Source of the DNA: Chrysoporthe austroafricana
Taxonomy: Eukaryota > Ascomycota > Sordariomycetes > Diaporthales > Cryphonectriaceae
NCBI GenBank assembly: GCA_001051155.2
Contig: JYIP02000006.1
Span: forward strand, 1,798,001-1,862,000
Length of the DNA: 64,000 bases
Reading direction: 5' to 3'
Part shown: in pieces, positions 1 through 11,548 of the stretch
Layout of the letters: the number at the start of each line of letters is the position of its first letter
Numbering within the stretch: the first letter of the stretch is position 1
The notes under the pieces: model-generated
Database searches by the model: none
Told to the model about the DNA's origin: nothing
The model's input: the letters and a program-made list of their open reading frames with translations, nothing else
Translations under genes and position numbers: made by a program

Positions 1-693
1 GAGATCCCGTAGGTCTCCGTCTCCGGTGTCGCCATCTCGTCCCAGGAGATGTCGTCCTGGACGTCACAAACCCACGTATCGTTCCATGCGCGGCACTAGA
101 ACTCATTGGCCTCTATCGATCACGCGTCCTGCGGCATGGGCGGAGGTGTGCCACATCCACGACCCAGAGGAGACCACTGGTGCTACATGGGCTCTCGATC
201 CTCTTCCGGAAGGATTTTCCTTGCCCCAGGTTCCGCCCTCCCTCCACATCCTCCACTCACAGCTCTTACCATTCGTGCTGGCCCTGCAGCGAGGTACTTC
301 GGCGTGTTCGGGTACGTATTCAGCGGCGCAATGCCAGGTCCGTGTGTGCAGTATCAATACCTTCTTGTGGCCATCCTCCATGGCAACGCTCGGCCAAACG
401 GCGGAGAATTGAGGCTCAAGCTGGGCTGTTGTGTGCTGCCCCGCAAAAGGTTCGATTATTTAGGACGCCCACCATGTTCAGACCTGGGCCACTTGCTGCT
501 GCTGTTGGACACACCGTCTGTCGAGCTCCATGTCCCGACCCCATGACAGGTGCTTCGGTGTACTTGAGCGGTGTCTTCCAATCCTTCATGTCTAACGACT
601 CCACTTATACCTGTTGCTCTTTGATCGGCGTGCCTATAGTGGCCGTGTTGCGGGCCCGTTCCAGGACGCGGGTCAACCCAGCGAACTGTGGCC
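1..693 (+). other. left-edge region; possible 3' tail of an Arg/Ser-rich ORF
   Basis: One frame is open from base 2 to a TGA at 410-412. Its first 25 or so codons are rich in Arg-Ser-Pro (RSRRSPSPVSPSRPRR), which resembles the tail of an SR-type or disordered protein cut by the window edge. After about base 100 the frame loses any coding character. The rest up to base 693 is probably the 5' flank of the DUF6590 gene. I see no other gene here, and the SR-like tail could be chance. Confidence 0.2.
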
Positions 694-2831
694 ATGGGCT
701 CAGACCAGGATCCAGTCTTCTGGACTAACAAGCCACCGCAGTGGGACCCAAAGCAAGGAAGGTACTATTGGGAGGGCTATAAGTTCCAACGTATGTATAA
801 TCAGCAATTCTCGCCAGCCTCTCTCGAGGCTTGCCGGCCCTTTCACATCCGTTCAGCTGGCGTGTTCTCTAATGTCCCCCCCTTAGCCGGTGGAACAACG
901 AAGATAGTATGGAAGTATCTCAAACACGAGGACTGCGATCAAAATGGCAACCCGCTTAAGGGTTTGCAACCACCACGGAGTGCTGGGTTTGAACAGTCGA
1001 CGCCGCGGACGATAGAGCCAGTAGATCCAAGCTCTGCTGATCAGCAGACGGGGCTTTCGGGGTCCTACCCTGCAGGCCAAGATTACGGTATGCTTTTTCT
1101 TTGCTCCCCTTCCGTCCAACCCGGGTTTCCAATCGAACCGTCGCACCCGGCAAGCTAGAGTCGCGATCGGTGGAAGCAAATAGCTATATGCTGTCGTCGT
1201 CCACCAGCCGGCACACATCCTCTGGATCACAGCTGGGCACAGCATCGTCGATTTCTCAACCGTGTGCCCCAGGGTTCTGCTTCTAGCTCGCCCGAAAGCC
1301 CCAGGCTAACTCTCTGAGCTTCAGGCTGGTATCATCCACAGGACCCTTCGCGGAATGATCCTGTAGCTGCCTTGACATCGGGCCTGGAGCAATGGCAAGC
1401 CGGTGGCGGTCAAACAAGTCAAGTTGAGTCCTTTGGAGCCACGGATCAGAGTAATCAGCCCATGTCGCCAGGCGGGTACATGCCGATCCCACCAACACCT
1501 CGGGTTGCTGTTCATCAATATCCGTCTGAAGATAACTCGGGCGGACACAGGCGACCCTCTCAAGGCTACTATGGAGAAGGTCGCGATTCTTACACATCGT
1601 CTCAGGCGATGCCGTCAGGGACGTGTGAGTCTTTAAACCTCAGAGAGGCTTGCTCAGCGAAGCTAAAGGCTGTACCAGCATCATCTCATCGGCGAGAACG
1701 CGAGTACCACGCCGAAGGCTCCTATAGCAGTGGAAGGCACCATAAGTCTTCCGATAGGAGAACGGCGCATGTGAGCTGTGAGTATACAAGGATCCTGCAT
1801 GCTGTATTCCTAGGTGAGACTAACAGGCATGCGTCCAGCATCGGATCGGTTCTATCAACCTCAACAAGGTGCTTCCGGACATCTACCCGTCGCGCAGCCT
1901 AGCTTCCAGAACACAGGCGGCGCGTTCACTGGCTTGAATCAGTTTAGTCCTGGTATGTGCGAGAATTTGCCGTCGACTGCAAACGACCGCAAGCGATATT
2001 CGCTGATTGGCTTCACTAGTGGAAGTAGGAACCACTCAGTTCGATAACGGCTCGAGCAGCACACACCGGCTTCATGGTGTAAAAGTAAAGCAAAAAGTCA
2101 TCGACAAAGCTCCACGGATTAGCAAGACCAATAACGGCAAGGAACTATTGGACCCAAGTACGTCTTCTGCGATCGGATCTAGTCCATTCTCTAACAGCCA
2201 CCAGATTTTGGTGTATTTCCATCGGCAGATTTCAAGCCGGGCCGGGTCAGTTTCCATGCCTTAGCTGTGCGCTTAACTTTCCCAAGATGACTAAAGTGAA
2301 GGCAGATTATCAAAGTGATGTGGTCCGAACCGAAAGGCACAACAGTGAGAGGCCCTGGCGGTAGCCGCCTCACTCATTATGATACGTTGTTGGAAGACCA
2401 CAAGAAGGAATTTTGGAGAGGCTTCCGCCGCTTCATCATCATTCACAATAACGAGGGTCATTGCACCTGCGTGTAAGCTGATCACTGCCGCGACTTTCGT
2501 AAGCAGAACAAGACTGATGGACAGGCACAGCCCCATCTACTCGTATGGAGCACAAGGCTGTAAGAAAAGCGGTGCCAAACCGAGCCATCACGGCATCATA
2601 TACGAGGACTTCCTGGGAAATTCTCCAGTGAGGCTGCAAGGCGAGCCGAGTCTTGGCTTCAAACCGATTCGTGCCATAACGACGCGCGGCGACCCCATCA
2701 ACGAGGCCTCGAGGGTCAATTTCGCAAAGGTCGTCACCGTCGAGCATAACGTCAAGGTGATGTTTGTCGGAGAGGTAGTTCCAGATGACTGGCAGATCGC
2801 GAAGGCTGCCGTCAGATCATTCTTCGACTGA
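694..2831 (+). CDS. DUF6590 domain protein, nine exons
   Basis: I joined nine exons: 694-790, 887-1087, 1325-1624, 1679-1777, 1827-1952, 2020-2157, 2229-2245, 2306-2472 and 2531-2831. All junctions keep phase and give 481 aa. The N-terminal 280 residues are Gln/Ser/Pro-rich and probably disordered. The C-terminal third carries the DUF6590 pattern: FKPGRVIKVMWSEP, RGFRRFIII, a Cys-containing strand then PIYSYGAQG, HGIIYED, and finally INEASRVNFAKVVTVEHNVKV. DUF6590 proteins are common and lineage-expanded in ascomycetes. Their biochemical role is not established and none is asserted here. Exon seven is only 17 nt. The ATG at 694 follows a GTG in the same frame and starts MGSDQDPVFW. The acceptor of exon six is ambiguous by 9 nt (in frame), and the 237-nt intron two is the least certain junction. 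Confidence 0.75.
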
Positions 2832-4948
2832 GAGGTAGAGCTCGGAGAGGTATGATGCATATTCACGGAAATACTGCATTGGTACCGACCACATTGAGTC
2901 GTCCACCACGACGGCTAGGCTGACAGATTTTACATGAAACACGTTGCTCAGCGCGGATGCCACCCAAACATCCAGGCGCAGGGCATTATTTTTTTCTCAA
3001 TACGTTGCTGACCACCATTAGCTGGAAGGTCTGCTTTTTACACCTGGGGAGCACAATGACCTTCGACGGAAGGCTTGCGAAGATCTCTTCGGCCGGCGAT
3101 CCCTAGGGTTCCTAGCGCCACATGAATTTCCTTGGTTTTCTTCATTCCAAATCAAACTTGCAAAGAGTTCACGAAATGACGATCAGACGACAGCAATGGG
3201 GCTGCGGTGCCTCGAAGCATCGGCAGCTGTTCAAATGCCATTGATGGAAACAAAGAGGCAGACCGGCAACAGCAGCTTCGGCAGATGACTTATGACCTTA
3301 CGATTCAAATATGTTTCATGGGCAAGAGGGCAGTGTGGATCTGAGCTGGGTCCTGTGACGAAGGAACGGGGATCTTGGCGAACTGCTCGGGCGGATTATG
3401 ATACTTTTGGATTTGATTGGAGAACGCGCCCGGTCAGAATGGTCTCTTCTTGTCGATTTCAAACAGTTCATCGAGTTTCCTCTCGGCAATTGGCCATCTG
3501 GTACCAAGATTGAGTAGTAAAGAAACCTGCAACCAGTTGGCTCTACTCTGAACTCCCTTGAAGGCCCGTATGCTCGTGCAAAGGTTGTTTCAGTCATAAG
3601 TAGGGAGAATGATATGCTTCACGTGCCCAGTAGCTATCACTTGCGGCAGGTCTATGCGTAACTCTTTCTGAACCCGCTCCCTTTAAGCTCAGACAATTTA
3701 TTCCGAAGACAACAGGCCTGGCTGACCGGCATATCTGATCTCGAAAGCGAGCAATATGGCAAGTGAGACCTTTTAAAAGATGCGTAGGGCTTGTGACCAA
3801 GGCCTACAAACCTAAGCAGTCGTGTCGGGACAGATCGCACAAAAGATGGTCAGCTGTACATAGGAGAAGGCTTGAAGTCGTCGTGATGGCCTGTGCGATA
3901 CCTTGCGGCAGCAAAGCCTCCTGCAGCCCATGGGCAGGGGTCCATTTATACCACAGACCCTGCCGGTTAGACAATGGGCTGCGGGCCGAACATGGTGGTA
4001 CCACACATCTCTCCACTATGAGATGTTCACATGAAAGATATAGCAACGAGCATACTCAGATTTGCGAATGCGATCCCTGAAGTTTCATGTCAGCAAGCTA
4101 TCTACTTGGCATATCCCTGATGAGTTGAAGGACCTCTGCCTGGCTTCATCAGTTGGCGAAGTTCTCGTACCGAACCCAGTAGAGAGGTACGGATGTACGG
4201 ACGTACAGGGTTCTGTACCGGGTACATGTGACAGGGATCCTGCCCCAGATCGAAAGCGGAGCTACTGGACTCGAATCCAAACCAGGCAAAGCCCACCAGA
4301 AGGCACCCGTCTTCCTTTCACTACGTCGTCCTTTCACCACGCCTTGCTCCTTACCACGAGGCTGCGGCAACACTCCCATTCTACAGAGTTTGTACATCTC
4401 AGCAAGTCACTGCAAGAGATGGGCCCCACAAACAGGAGCCTGCACCCAACTACCCCCCCAGGGCACCCTGAATTCCCGACCTCCTCAAGACCGCTTGGTC
4501 GCGCTCCGCGGCCACCCCCACGACCAGGACGAAGCCGGTTTGACGAACACGAGCATCGCGAAAGTGCTGTAACCCCGATCGACCGCGCAGCGTCATCAGC
4601 CTCCTGTGCGCGACGAATCTCCCTGCTCGAGACAAGACTGCCAGAGTCGTGCGCCCACCGCGGGCGTATCGCCACTGGCTGTGGGAGGGGCAGCGCAGCC
4701 AACGACACATCAGCCAGGATTCACCTTTCACTGACCGCGCACAATCTCTACCATCCTTCGAGCATAATTCTCCCCGAGATTCCCTCGGTTCAGCCGAGGA
4801 GCATACGATCGGACGTCGTCCTACCATCTTGCCCGAGACTTTAAGGGTCTCAGGAGCTTTGGAAAGCCAACATCGGCTTCTCGAACGCTTTGGCAGTCCA
4901 TACTGGACACTACAAAGCCTCTAAGGCAGTTTCCAAGTCGCGAAAGAG
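2832..4948. other. intergenic, 3' flank of DUF6590 gene and upstream region of F-box gene
   Basis: No credible gene. A GTAC-rich patch lies at about 4187-4226. Pyrimidine-rich sequence from about 4300 onward is probably the F-box gene promoter and leader. A 260-codon open frame at 4062-4844 has a Pro/Ser/Arg-rich random composition, overlaps equally long frames on both strands, and is not annotated. Confidence 0.5.
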
Positions 4949-5018
4949 GTGAGCATATATTCTATTGAATTGATGTTCTCAGTAAGCGGCCCTTGACACT
5001 AACGTCTCGCCCTGCCAG
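4949..5018 (+). other. probable 5'UTR intron of the F-box gene
   Basis: The donor GTGAGC at 4949, branch-like CACTAACG near 4997 and acceptor TGCCAG ending at 5018 form a 70-nt intron. It lies 20 nt upstream of the ATG at 5039. This supports transcription from the + strand and the chosen start. Confidence 0.6.
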
Positions 5019-5038
5019 TCTTGCACCTCCACATCACC

Positions 5039-7930
5039 ATGTCCGACGCGGGTTCCTCTTCTCGAGCTGCTAAGCGCCGCAAGATGTCGACGGCCTCAAA
5101 CCCGTCTGGTATGAGCTCAGACTCGACCTCGAACGCCGCCGCTTGCCTCCCGGCCGCCGCCCCGGCGTCCAACAGTCCCCAGACAGGCTCCTCTGAATCA
5201 GTTACTGTATCAGGAGGTCTCCAGGATAGCAACGATGCAGATACTGAGATGGTCAACCAGTATCCCGATGCCTCGATAAGCATGGCGATGGTGTCGACAG
5301 CCAACGCCACGGCCCCCGACGTTCGCGGCAGTTCTTGGCCCGTCGGCCGTATCCCCGTGGAAATATTCAACTGGATTGTCCAATACCTCTCACGCAAGGA
5401 CATACAGATCATGCGTCTTGTGAACCACGAGTTTGAGTCTAAGCTTGCAGAGATCTACTTTAGGGTCGTGGTTGTACCTTTCCGCCCTGAGTTCGAGGCA
5501 CTCTATGGTTCTCTGAATATCAACCCGAGTCGAAGGGATGACCAGTCACAGAAGCTGAGCTTGGTATTCAAGAAATTCGAAGACATACACTCAGGAGGCA
5601 GCGCTTCTCTACTCCATGACGCCGATCTGCCAGGTGACAAGTCCTTGTTCTCGGGTGGTCACCGGGTTTTTCAACAATTTGGAGACAAGATGCGGAAATT
5701 TGCTCTCGCCCTCGAACTTAATGAACAGGATCTGGCTTACCCGCCCCTCAAGCTCAACCAGGAGATTGTTTCGGCTCCTTGGGGCCTTTACCGCTGGCCA
5801 ATCATGAGCTATCAACGGTACTCGCAGCTCGAAGGCTTGGAGCAGTTAGCAGACGAGACAGGGTATATGAAGAAGGCGTTCCAATTTCTCGATCAGGTCA
5901 CGGAAATTGGCATTTCGTGCGATGCTGGACTGGGCTGGCTGCAAGGCCCCGATACCAACAAGTTCTATACTCGTAGCAGCCCCGCCGTCTTCAGGCCCGT
6001 TGCTTATGATGATGGCACATCTGGCAATAACCTAATCACTGATCAGGATGTTGAAGGATCTCTCAGCCTGTCGATACTCAGGCAAATGGCACTGAATGCG
6101 GGTTACTCTTCAAAAGATTGGCCCAGAGTTGTTTTGCGCCTTCTCGAGGATGAGGGCCGCGAGGGTGCAGTCGAGTGGGAAGATCAAGTCCAACCTGATG
6201 GCAAGATTCTTCGTGCGCGCGTCCCCACGCTCCTAGTCGATGAGACTACCAAGAGAGAGGATATAATTAAACATATTGAGAGCGCAATTAATCTCGAAAA
6301 CGAATCTCCGGTCGCCAGCGCCCTCGAGACACAAACTGTCGGACTGATTCCCAGCAACCTCACCACAGCGCAGGCGGAGATGCTGCTGGAGCTCGAATGG
6401 GCCCATCGTGCCCTGATGCAATCTTACCGCATCGCAGTCATGGACAACAAGAATTCGTTCAAGAACCTCCGGCAGCTCACCATCGCACGTTGCCCAGGTT
6501 GTCATGTCCCGACGTGGTGTAACGACTTGTTCTGGGAGACCATGACCTCCATCGAGACGTTCCACCTGGGCGTTGTTCCCGACTGGCGGGAGCTCACCAA
6601 GGACCACAGCGGCGCCGTTACGCAGCGACGTGTTAACCCGCTTGACGCCTGCCATAATGTCTTTAAGCTCTTCCAGAACTACGTCGGCGAGCAGCGAAAT
6701 GTCAAGAATGTTTCCTTCGAATGGCTCTGTGGCGGCGAATTTGCTGTGGGCAAGAGCCAGCGTGACCGCTACATTCTGCCAGCGCCTGTCCTCTTGAACG
6801 CAAACAATATGGTCTCAGTCAATCACATTCTCGCTGAGGACGATGTCCTCAACCTGCCCTACGTGCAGAAGTTGTCCTTCAAGAACTGCTGGTTCACTCC
6901 GCACGTGTTCTTGCCCTTCTTCAAGCACATGTGCATGGAGGCTCTCCTGGAGGTCATGCTGGAGTCTGTGTCGCTCACGGGACCGCCGAGCTTCGCTGCA
7001 GAGCCCAGCATCTATCCTATCTCGCCTATCGCGCATGTCAAGCCTGGCCATTGGCCCTGGCCACTTTGCGCTGGGGCGCAGCCTAAAGCCTGGTTCCAGC
7101 TCCAACGTCCTAATGCCAACAATGTCCCCCCCAACGTACTGGCATGGCTCGCAACGGCTGGAGCCCCTCCGGTCCCTGCGAATGGCCCTGCGAATGCAGC
7201 GCATCTCCCGCCTGCAGCTCCCAACCATCCTCTTGGAGGTTTAGCTCAACAGGGCGGAAACAATCCTCCAAGCGCAGTCGCCGTCAATGTCAATATAGCT
7301 CCTGCACAACAAAATCTCTCGAGCACACATGCAAGCCAATGGCGTGCCTGGTCCTGGCCTCATGTTCTGGCAAGCCTTGAAATGGCGTCTGCGGCTGACA
7401 ACCTACAACTTAATGGCAGCAGCGAGGACAAGATGCACTGGGAGACCCTGAAGATTCTCGAGCAGGATTTCTCGCACAATTTCAGGCGCGTGCTGGGGGA
7501 CCGGGTGAACAATGGTAATCGCCAGATCATGAGGTTCAAGTCCTGCGGCTACGCCCTGGTCGAGTCAATCAACATCGACAATTGGAAGATCATTCCGGAC
7601 CACCCGATCCATGTCCGGCACAGTTCTGATCTGCTTACTCGGCTTAGGGACCTCGATACTCAGATGTTATCATCGAATGATGGCATGCTCGCGAAGGTGC
7701 TGAGCTACATTCCGGACGAAGAGAAACGGCAGCTGCGGAATACCTTTGGCCTCAACTTTGGGTGGGGCGGTCTCTATGAGGACATTTTCGTCAAGGCCGC
7801 TGTCGCCGATGGTAACCCCAACCCCGGCCAGGCACGATTCCACGGTCACTCGACCAATGCTCCAAGAAGTGAAAGCGAGAGGCAGAAGTTGACTTCCGAG
7901 GGGAAGCAGGTGGCGTCACGCATTTCCTAG
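5039..7930 (+). CDS. F-box domain protein (first open segment)
   Basis: Intronless frame of 963 aa from the ATG at 5039 (context CACCATGT) to TAG at 7928-7930. A basic cluster AKRRK (residues 11-15) may be a nuclear signal. The next 85 residues are Ser/Ala-rich. An F-box spans about residues 102-141 (VGRIPVEIFNWIVQYLSRKD, then IMRLVNHEF). F-box proteins link substrates to SCF ubiquitin ligases through Skp1. The long remainder has no domain I can name, with a Pro/Ala/Asn-rich stretch near residues 690-760. The same frame continues open beyond this TAG (see the 7931-9133 entry), so the true protein may be longer, or the gene may be broken. Confidence 0.8.
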   Translation: MSDAGSSSRAAKRRKMSTASNPSGMSSDSTSNAAACLPAAAPASNSPQTGSSESVTVSGGLQDSNDADTEMVNQYPDASISMAMVSTANATAPDVRGSSWPVGRIPVEIFNWIVQYLSRKDIQIMRLVNHEFESKLAEIYFRVVVVPFRPEFEALYGSLNINPSRRDDQSQKLSLVFKKFEDIHSGGSASLLHDADLPGDKSLFSGGHRVFQQFGDKMRKFALALELNEQDLAYPPLKLNQEIVSAPWGLYRWPIMSYQRYSQLEGLEQLADETGYMKKAFQFLDQVTEIGISCDAGLGWLQGPDTNKFYTRSSPAVFRPVAYDDGTSGNNLITDQDVEGSLSLSILRQMALNAGYSSKDWPRVVLRLLEDEGREGAVEWEDQVQPDGKILRARVPTLLVDETTKREDIIKHIESAINLENESPVASALETQTVGLIPSNLTTAQAEMLLELEWAHRALMQSYRIAVMDNKNSFKNLRQLTIARCPGCHVPTWCNDLFWETMTSIETFHLGVVPDWRELTKDHSGAVTQRRVNPLDACHNVFKLFQNYVGEQRNVKNVSFEWLCGGEFAVGKSQRDRYILPAPVLLNANNMVSVNHILAEDDVLNLPYVQKLSFKNCWFTPHVFLPFFKHMCMEALLEVMLESVSLTGPPSFAAEPSIYPISPIAHVKPGHWPWPLCAGAQPKAWFQLQRPNANNVPPNVLAWLATAGAPPVPANGPANAAHLPPAAPNHPLGGLAQQGGNNPPSAVAVNVNIAPAQQNLSSTHASQWRAWSWPHVLASLEMASAADNLQLNGSSEDKMHWETLKILEQDFSHNFRRVLGDRVNNGNRQIMRFKSCGYALVESINIDNWKIIPDHPIHVRHSSDLLTRLRDLDTQMLSSNDGMLAKVLSYIPDEEKRQLRNTFGLNFGWGGLYEDIFVKAAVADGNPNPGQARFHGHSTNAPRSESERQKLTSEGKQVASRIS

Positions 7931-9133
7931 GAAGATGTGGCTCCTAGTGCTGACGAGGATCCGACGATTCATGACGAAGAGAATGATGATGAGGATGAAC
8001 AGGAACATGGAAATGAGGCTCATGGCAATCATGCTCTTCAGAGTGACGAGGTTGTCGAGACCGTTGCCACCACTGATACTGCCGAGAGCACGGTCAACAC
8101 TCCATGTCAACATAGCGACGACAGCGGTGTATCTGCCGATGGTGGTAGTAATAATTATGACTATTCTGGTTACGCCTCATCAGCCGCAAACTCTGGTGAC
8201 GGTCCTTCCGGGGCCCAAGTCATTCGAACAGACTCTTACGAATCTCATACTAGTAGTGGATAGGATTGGGGTGATGGTGACTCAGTTTCGGAGGATCATT
8301 GGGGCCAGAGCAACAGGGTCTTTAGTAGAGCCACTTATGGGGATGATACCGGGGAGCCTAGCGCTTCCTCTACAGCTCTCCAGGCCAACAACACAGTCAT
8401 GGACCAGGACGTTGGCGGTCAGCGCCAAGACAGTCAGAACATTACTGTCCCTGCTTACGGTTATGAAGACTTCGGAGACCCTTCCACTCATGACTGGGTT
8501 GTCTACATTGGCCCATCATCGACCAGCCAGACTTGGGGGATTCAAGTGGAGCCCTTGCTGAACGCTACCTCAACCGATGAAGACGGCGACGCTGACTATG
8601 GAGCACTTGACGGCGATGTCTCTCAAACCAACTCAGACAATGGCAGGGACGCTCCTGGATTTGCTGCGTCGCGGGCCGTTGATTATGTGGAGGAGGAAGA
8701 AGGACTGATCATCAAAGACAACACGCTCATAGGCCGGGCCAACACAAAGACCCTCTCCAAGGAGGATTCGGGCCCCGCTCCTGCGGCTTCCCGTGCTCAG
8801 CAGCCGCCGAGGATCGTGATACGATCTCATCGGGAGTTCCTCGGCGACCTTCCCACTCGAGTCCTTTGGCATGATAACAACGACTCCGGGGTCAACCGTG
8901 CCCGTCGATGGCTCGGCCTCGTATCGCCGACAGATTGTATCAATGATAGCAGCATCGGTGATGACCAACATCTGGCCCCGGGTACCATCTCTGTCTCGTT
9001 TCGATATCACTGGCAGAGGAAGAGTCCCAAAGACCATGAATGGTGGAAGTACTAGGAGATGTATGGCGCGCAGTACGTTCTTGTGATACTAGGAATGACT
9101 ACGACGCCGGCAGGGAAATACATGATTGGATGA
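7931..9133 (+). pseudogene. in-frame continuation of the F-box gene past TAG codons
   Basis: In exactly the same frame as the F-box ORF, reading continues for 110 sense codons to TAG at 8261-8263, then 263 to TAG at 9053-9055, then 25 to TGA at 9131-9133. No frameshift is needed. The sequence looks coding: acidic (DEENDDEDEQEHGNEAHGN), Ser/Asp/Gly-rich, then an ordered C-terminus with HWQRKSPKDHEWWKY before the third TAG and EMYGAQYVLVILGM after it. All three stops are TAG followed by GA. Options are a recent pseudogene, programmed readthrough, or unrecognised introns. I found no convincing phase-matched donors for introns ending at these TAGs. Alternatively the segments at 7937-8263 and 8399-9055 could be read as separate small ORFs, which I think unlikely. 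Confidence 0.55.
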
Positions 9134-10375
9134 AGAATGAGCAGGCTCCACTCAGCCTTGCTTCATATTATACGCCAACGGAGACCTGACCTCCGTGTGT
9201 CGCGGCTGCCCAGAACAGCATTTCAGCCCTCAGCCACCACAATTAAAACTCAGTTGGCTTTGCAATACCAGGGCACGCGACATTTTGTCTTCTCTCTTCC
9301 TGCGTCTTGGCTATAATGGTGGAGTGAAGTAACGTTGACCTTTGGCGGTCATTACTTAATCCACGGCGTTTGGTTCACTGCGATATTGGCTCACCAGGGA
9401 AGGGGGCTCGGCTGGAAAAGGAAGAATCCAAGCATGGCATTTGTCGCAGCGGATGGCGGGTCTACCCGCCCGCCCGGTGGCATGGAGCACTTTTAGAAAC
9501 TAGGAAGGCCATCTACTGTCACGGTGAAGGACTAGAAAATGGCTAGCATTGTTAGGATTTGTTGGATCAGAGGAAACTATTGTGCACCTCGCTCTTTCTC
9601 CCCTTCGAGTTGGGTGAAGCCGAGTGTCAAATGCTGATGACATGATTGCACCTGCGTTCCTCACGCTGAGCGAAGGCGCCCGTCCCTACAGGCTGTGGAG
9701 TAGCAATGTGCGTTATCTCCATCAAAGAGGGATATTGAAGCCCGTCATCAGTTCGTGACCATGGATGGATATAGAGTTTCCCGGCAGCGCGCCTCTACGC
9801 TGAGAAAGGGAAACAGCAGACCTTCAAGGACACCGGTCTTCAGGGGCGAACATTGGGGAGTCTTGTCATGCACCTTTCGATGTCGTACAGCGGATTCTAA
9901 GCACATCAGAGATCGGGGGATTCAATGGTGGTTGCCAGCACGTCAGATCAAAACACCCTCAGAAGCATTTGAATTCGCTCGAAATGCACTTCTTGCCATG
10001 GTCTGTTGTTGCCTTTTGTGGGTAAGGGGTTGTGCCTCGAGAGCCATCTCTCAGCACCTGACAGCAATTCCAGACCCGTAGTTCATTTCCACCTGGAACG
10101 CTCATTCCGCGCAGATGATCTTTCTGGTATTGGGAAATTTCATTCGTGAATTTTATCCGTCTTTGTATGGATATTTTCTTTTCGCATGCCAGACCGTTTC
10201 TGACCCGAAATGCCATGCCTCAATACACCGGTCCCAGAAAAAGCGAAGCCGTTCCCATTGCACAAAGTCCATTTGTTGCGAATTGCTCCCGCCCCACCTT
10301 AAAATCAGCAGTGACCGACCGACAGGCCCATCACGGCGCCACTACCGTCAAAGACCACCGCCTATGATTGAAACT
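9134..10375. other. intergenic, convergent 3' flanks of the F-box and RPL17 genes
   Basis: The open frames here are short and random-looking. I see no gene, RNA or repeat in this stretch. Confidence 0.5.
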
Positions 10376-11398
10376 TTAGGCGGAAGGGGCGGGGGCCGGG
10401 GCAGTGATGGCCTTGCGCACGCGCGAGCCGCGCTGCCTGGAGTTCAGGCGCTCCTCGCGCGCGACAACAGCCTCGGACTTCTGGACGACCTCCTCGGCCT
10501 CGGTGAGGATCAGCTCGATGTGGCAGGGGTTGGACATATACGGGTTGATCTAGACGACAGTGTCAGCAAGATTAGCTCCCTGAGAATCCTGATCGAGTAG
10601 ACTTCGATTCAGACGTACACGACCGTGGGCACGGTAGGTTCGGCGGCGCTGCTTGGGAGCCTGGTTGACTTGGATGTGCTTGACGACCAGGGCACCAGTG
10701 TCGAGGCCCTTGGCATCAGCGTTGGACTCGGCGTTCTTCAGGAGCTGAAGAAGGAACTCGGCGGACTTGACGGGCCACCGGGCACGGGACACACCCCACT
10801 GCTTGCCTGTTTGTCGTCATCAGTCAGCCTTGCGTCGTTTCTCAGTGGGAGCAGCGCTCGCATCATCCATAATTGCCTGCTTCATACTCTCACAACCCTT
10901 TCAAGCGCGCGGATTGTTCCCAGCTCTTAAGCATGCAAGCAGGTTTTCTCATAACGCCCCCTCCGTTTCAACATTCCATCATAACCCGGACAAAGTCGCA
11001 TTCGCAGAATCACTCGTACCTTGAGCAGTACGGCCGATGGAGCCAGCGTAGCGGCGCATGGGGACAGCCTCCTTCTTCTCCTTGACGTTCTCAAGGAACT
11101 TGACAGCACGCTGCAGCTTCCAGCCGTTGATGGCCTGGGCGGTCTCGCGGGTGTTCTTGAAAGAAACTCGGAGGTAGGCACCACGGGCCTTGGCCGACTT
11201 GGACGGCGCAATCTCGGTGGCAGCGTATCGAACCTATTTGTCAGGAAGCAGAACTTGTCAGCCCTCGAGACTATCCTCAACCACGTCGTCGTCCCGGCTT
11301 CGCAGATGCCCATCCCATTTTCTCCATTCCAGCAGTTTTTGGGCATAGATCGCAGTCGTTCGAGTTCGAAATCGCAAATTCAGGGTGCAACTCACCAT
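10376..11398 (-). CDS. rpl17: 60S ribosomal protein L17 (uL22)
   Basis: Component of the large ribosomal subunit near the peptide exit tunnel. I joined four exons on the minus strand: 11396-11398 (the ATG alone), 11020-11233, 10619-10806 and 10376-10549, giving 192 aa. Recognisable family segments are [82 protein letters not shown] and [15 protein letters not shown], ending in a short Ala/Pro tail. Length and order match fungal L17. The first exon contains only the start codon, followed directly by donor GTGAGT. The gene is divergent from fibrillarin and shares its promoter. Confidence 0.95.
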
Positions 11399-11542
11399 CT
11401 TGACGAATTGGGTGTGGAGATGGTGTCGGTTGTTGTTGATTGAGGGAGGTCGTCTCGTCTGGCTGGCCAACAAAAATTAGACGGGGTTGCTTGAGGTTGC
11501 CGCTACTGAAAATCCTTGGGAAAGTGCGGCCCAATTTCCGAT

Positions 11543-11548
11543 CACGTG
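11543..11548. promoter_or_regulatory. CACGTG E-box
   Basis: Palindromic CACGTG, 145 bp upstream of the RPL17 ATG, with CCAAT 8 bp away (11531-11535). Cbf1-type factors bind such sites in ribosomal-protein promoters of some ascomycetes. Function here is inferred. Confidence 0.4.

Noticed and set aside
4062..4844. 260-codon open frame on the + strand
   Set aside because: Random Pro/Ser/Arg composition, equally long frames on both strands, no domain or splice structure. More likely F-box gene promoter and leader.
7811..7930. intron ending at the first F-box TAG (donor GTAACC at 7811)
   Set aside because: It would change phase and run into a stop within a few codons. The bases removed look coding.
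7935..8561. 208-codon frame beginning MWLLVLTRIRRFMTKRMMMR
   Set aside because: Met/Arg-rich shadow of the acidic F-box continuation frame (GAT/GAN codons read out of frame).
5039..9133. repeat-induced point mutation as cause of the TAG codons
   Set aside because: CAG and CAA codons around the stops are largely intact and the region is not TA-enriched. A few isolated nonsense changes do not look like RIP.
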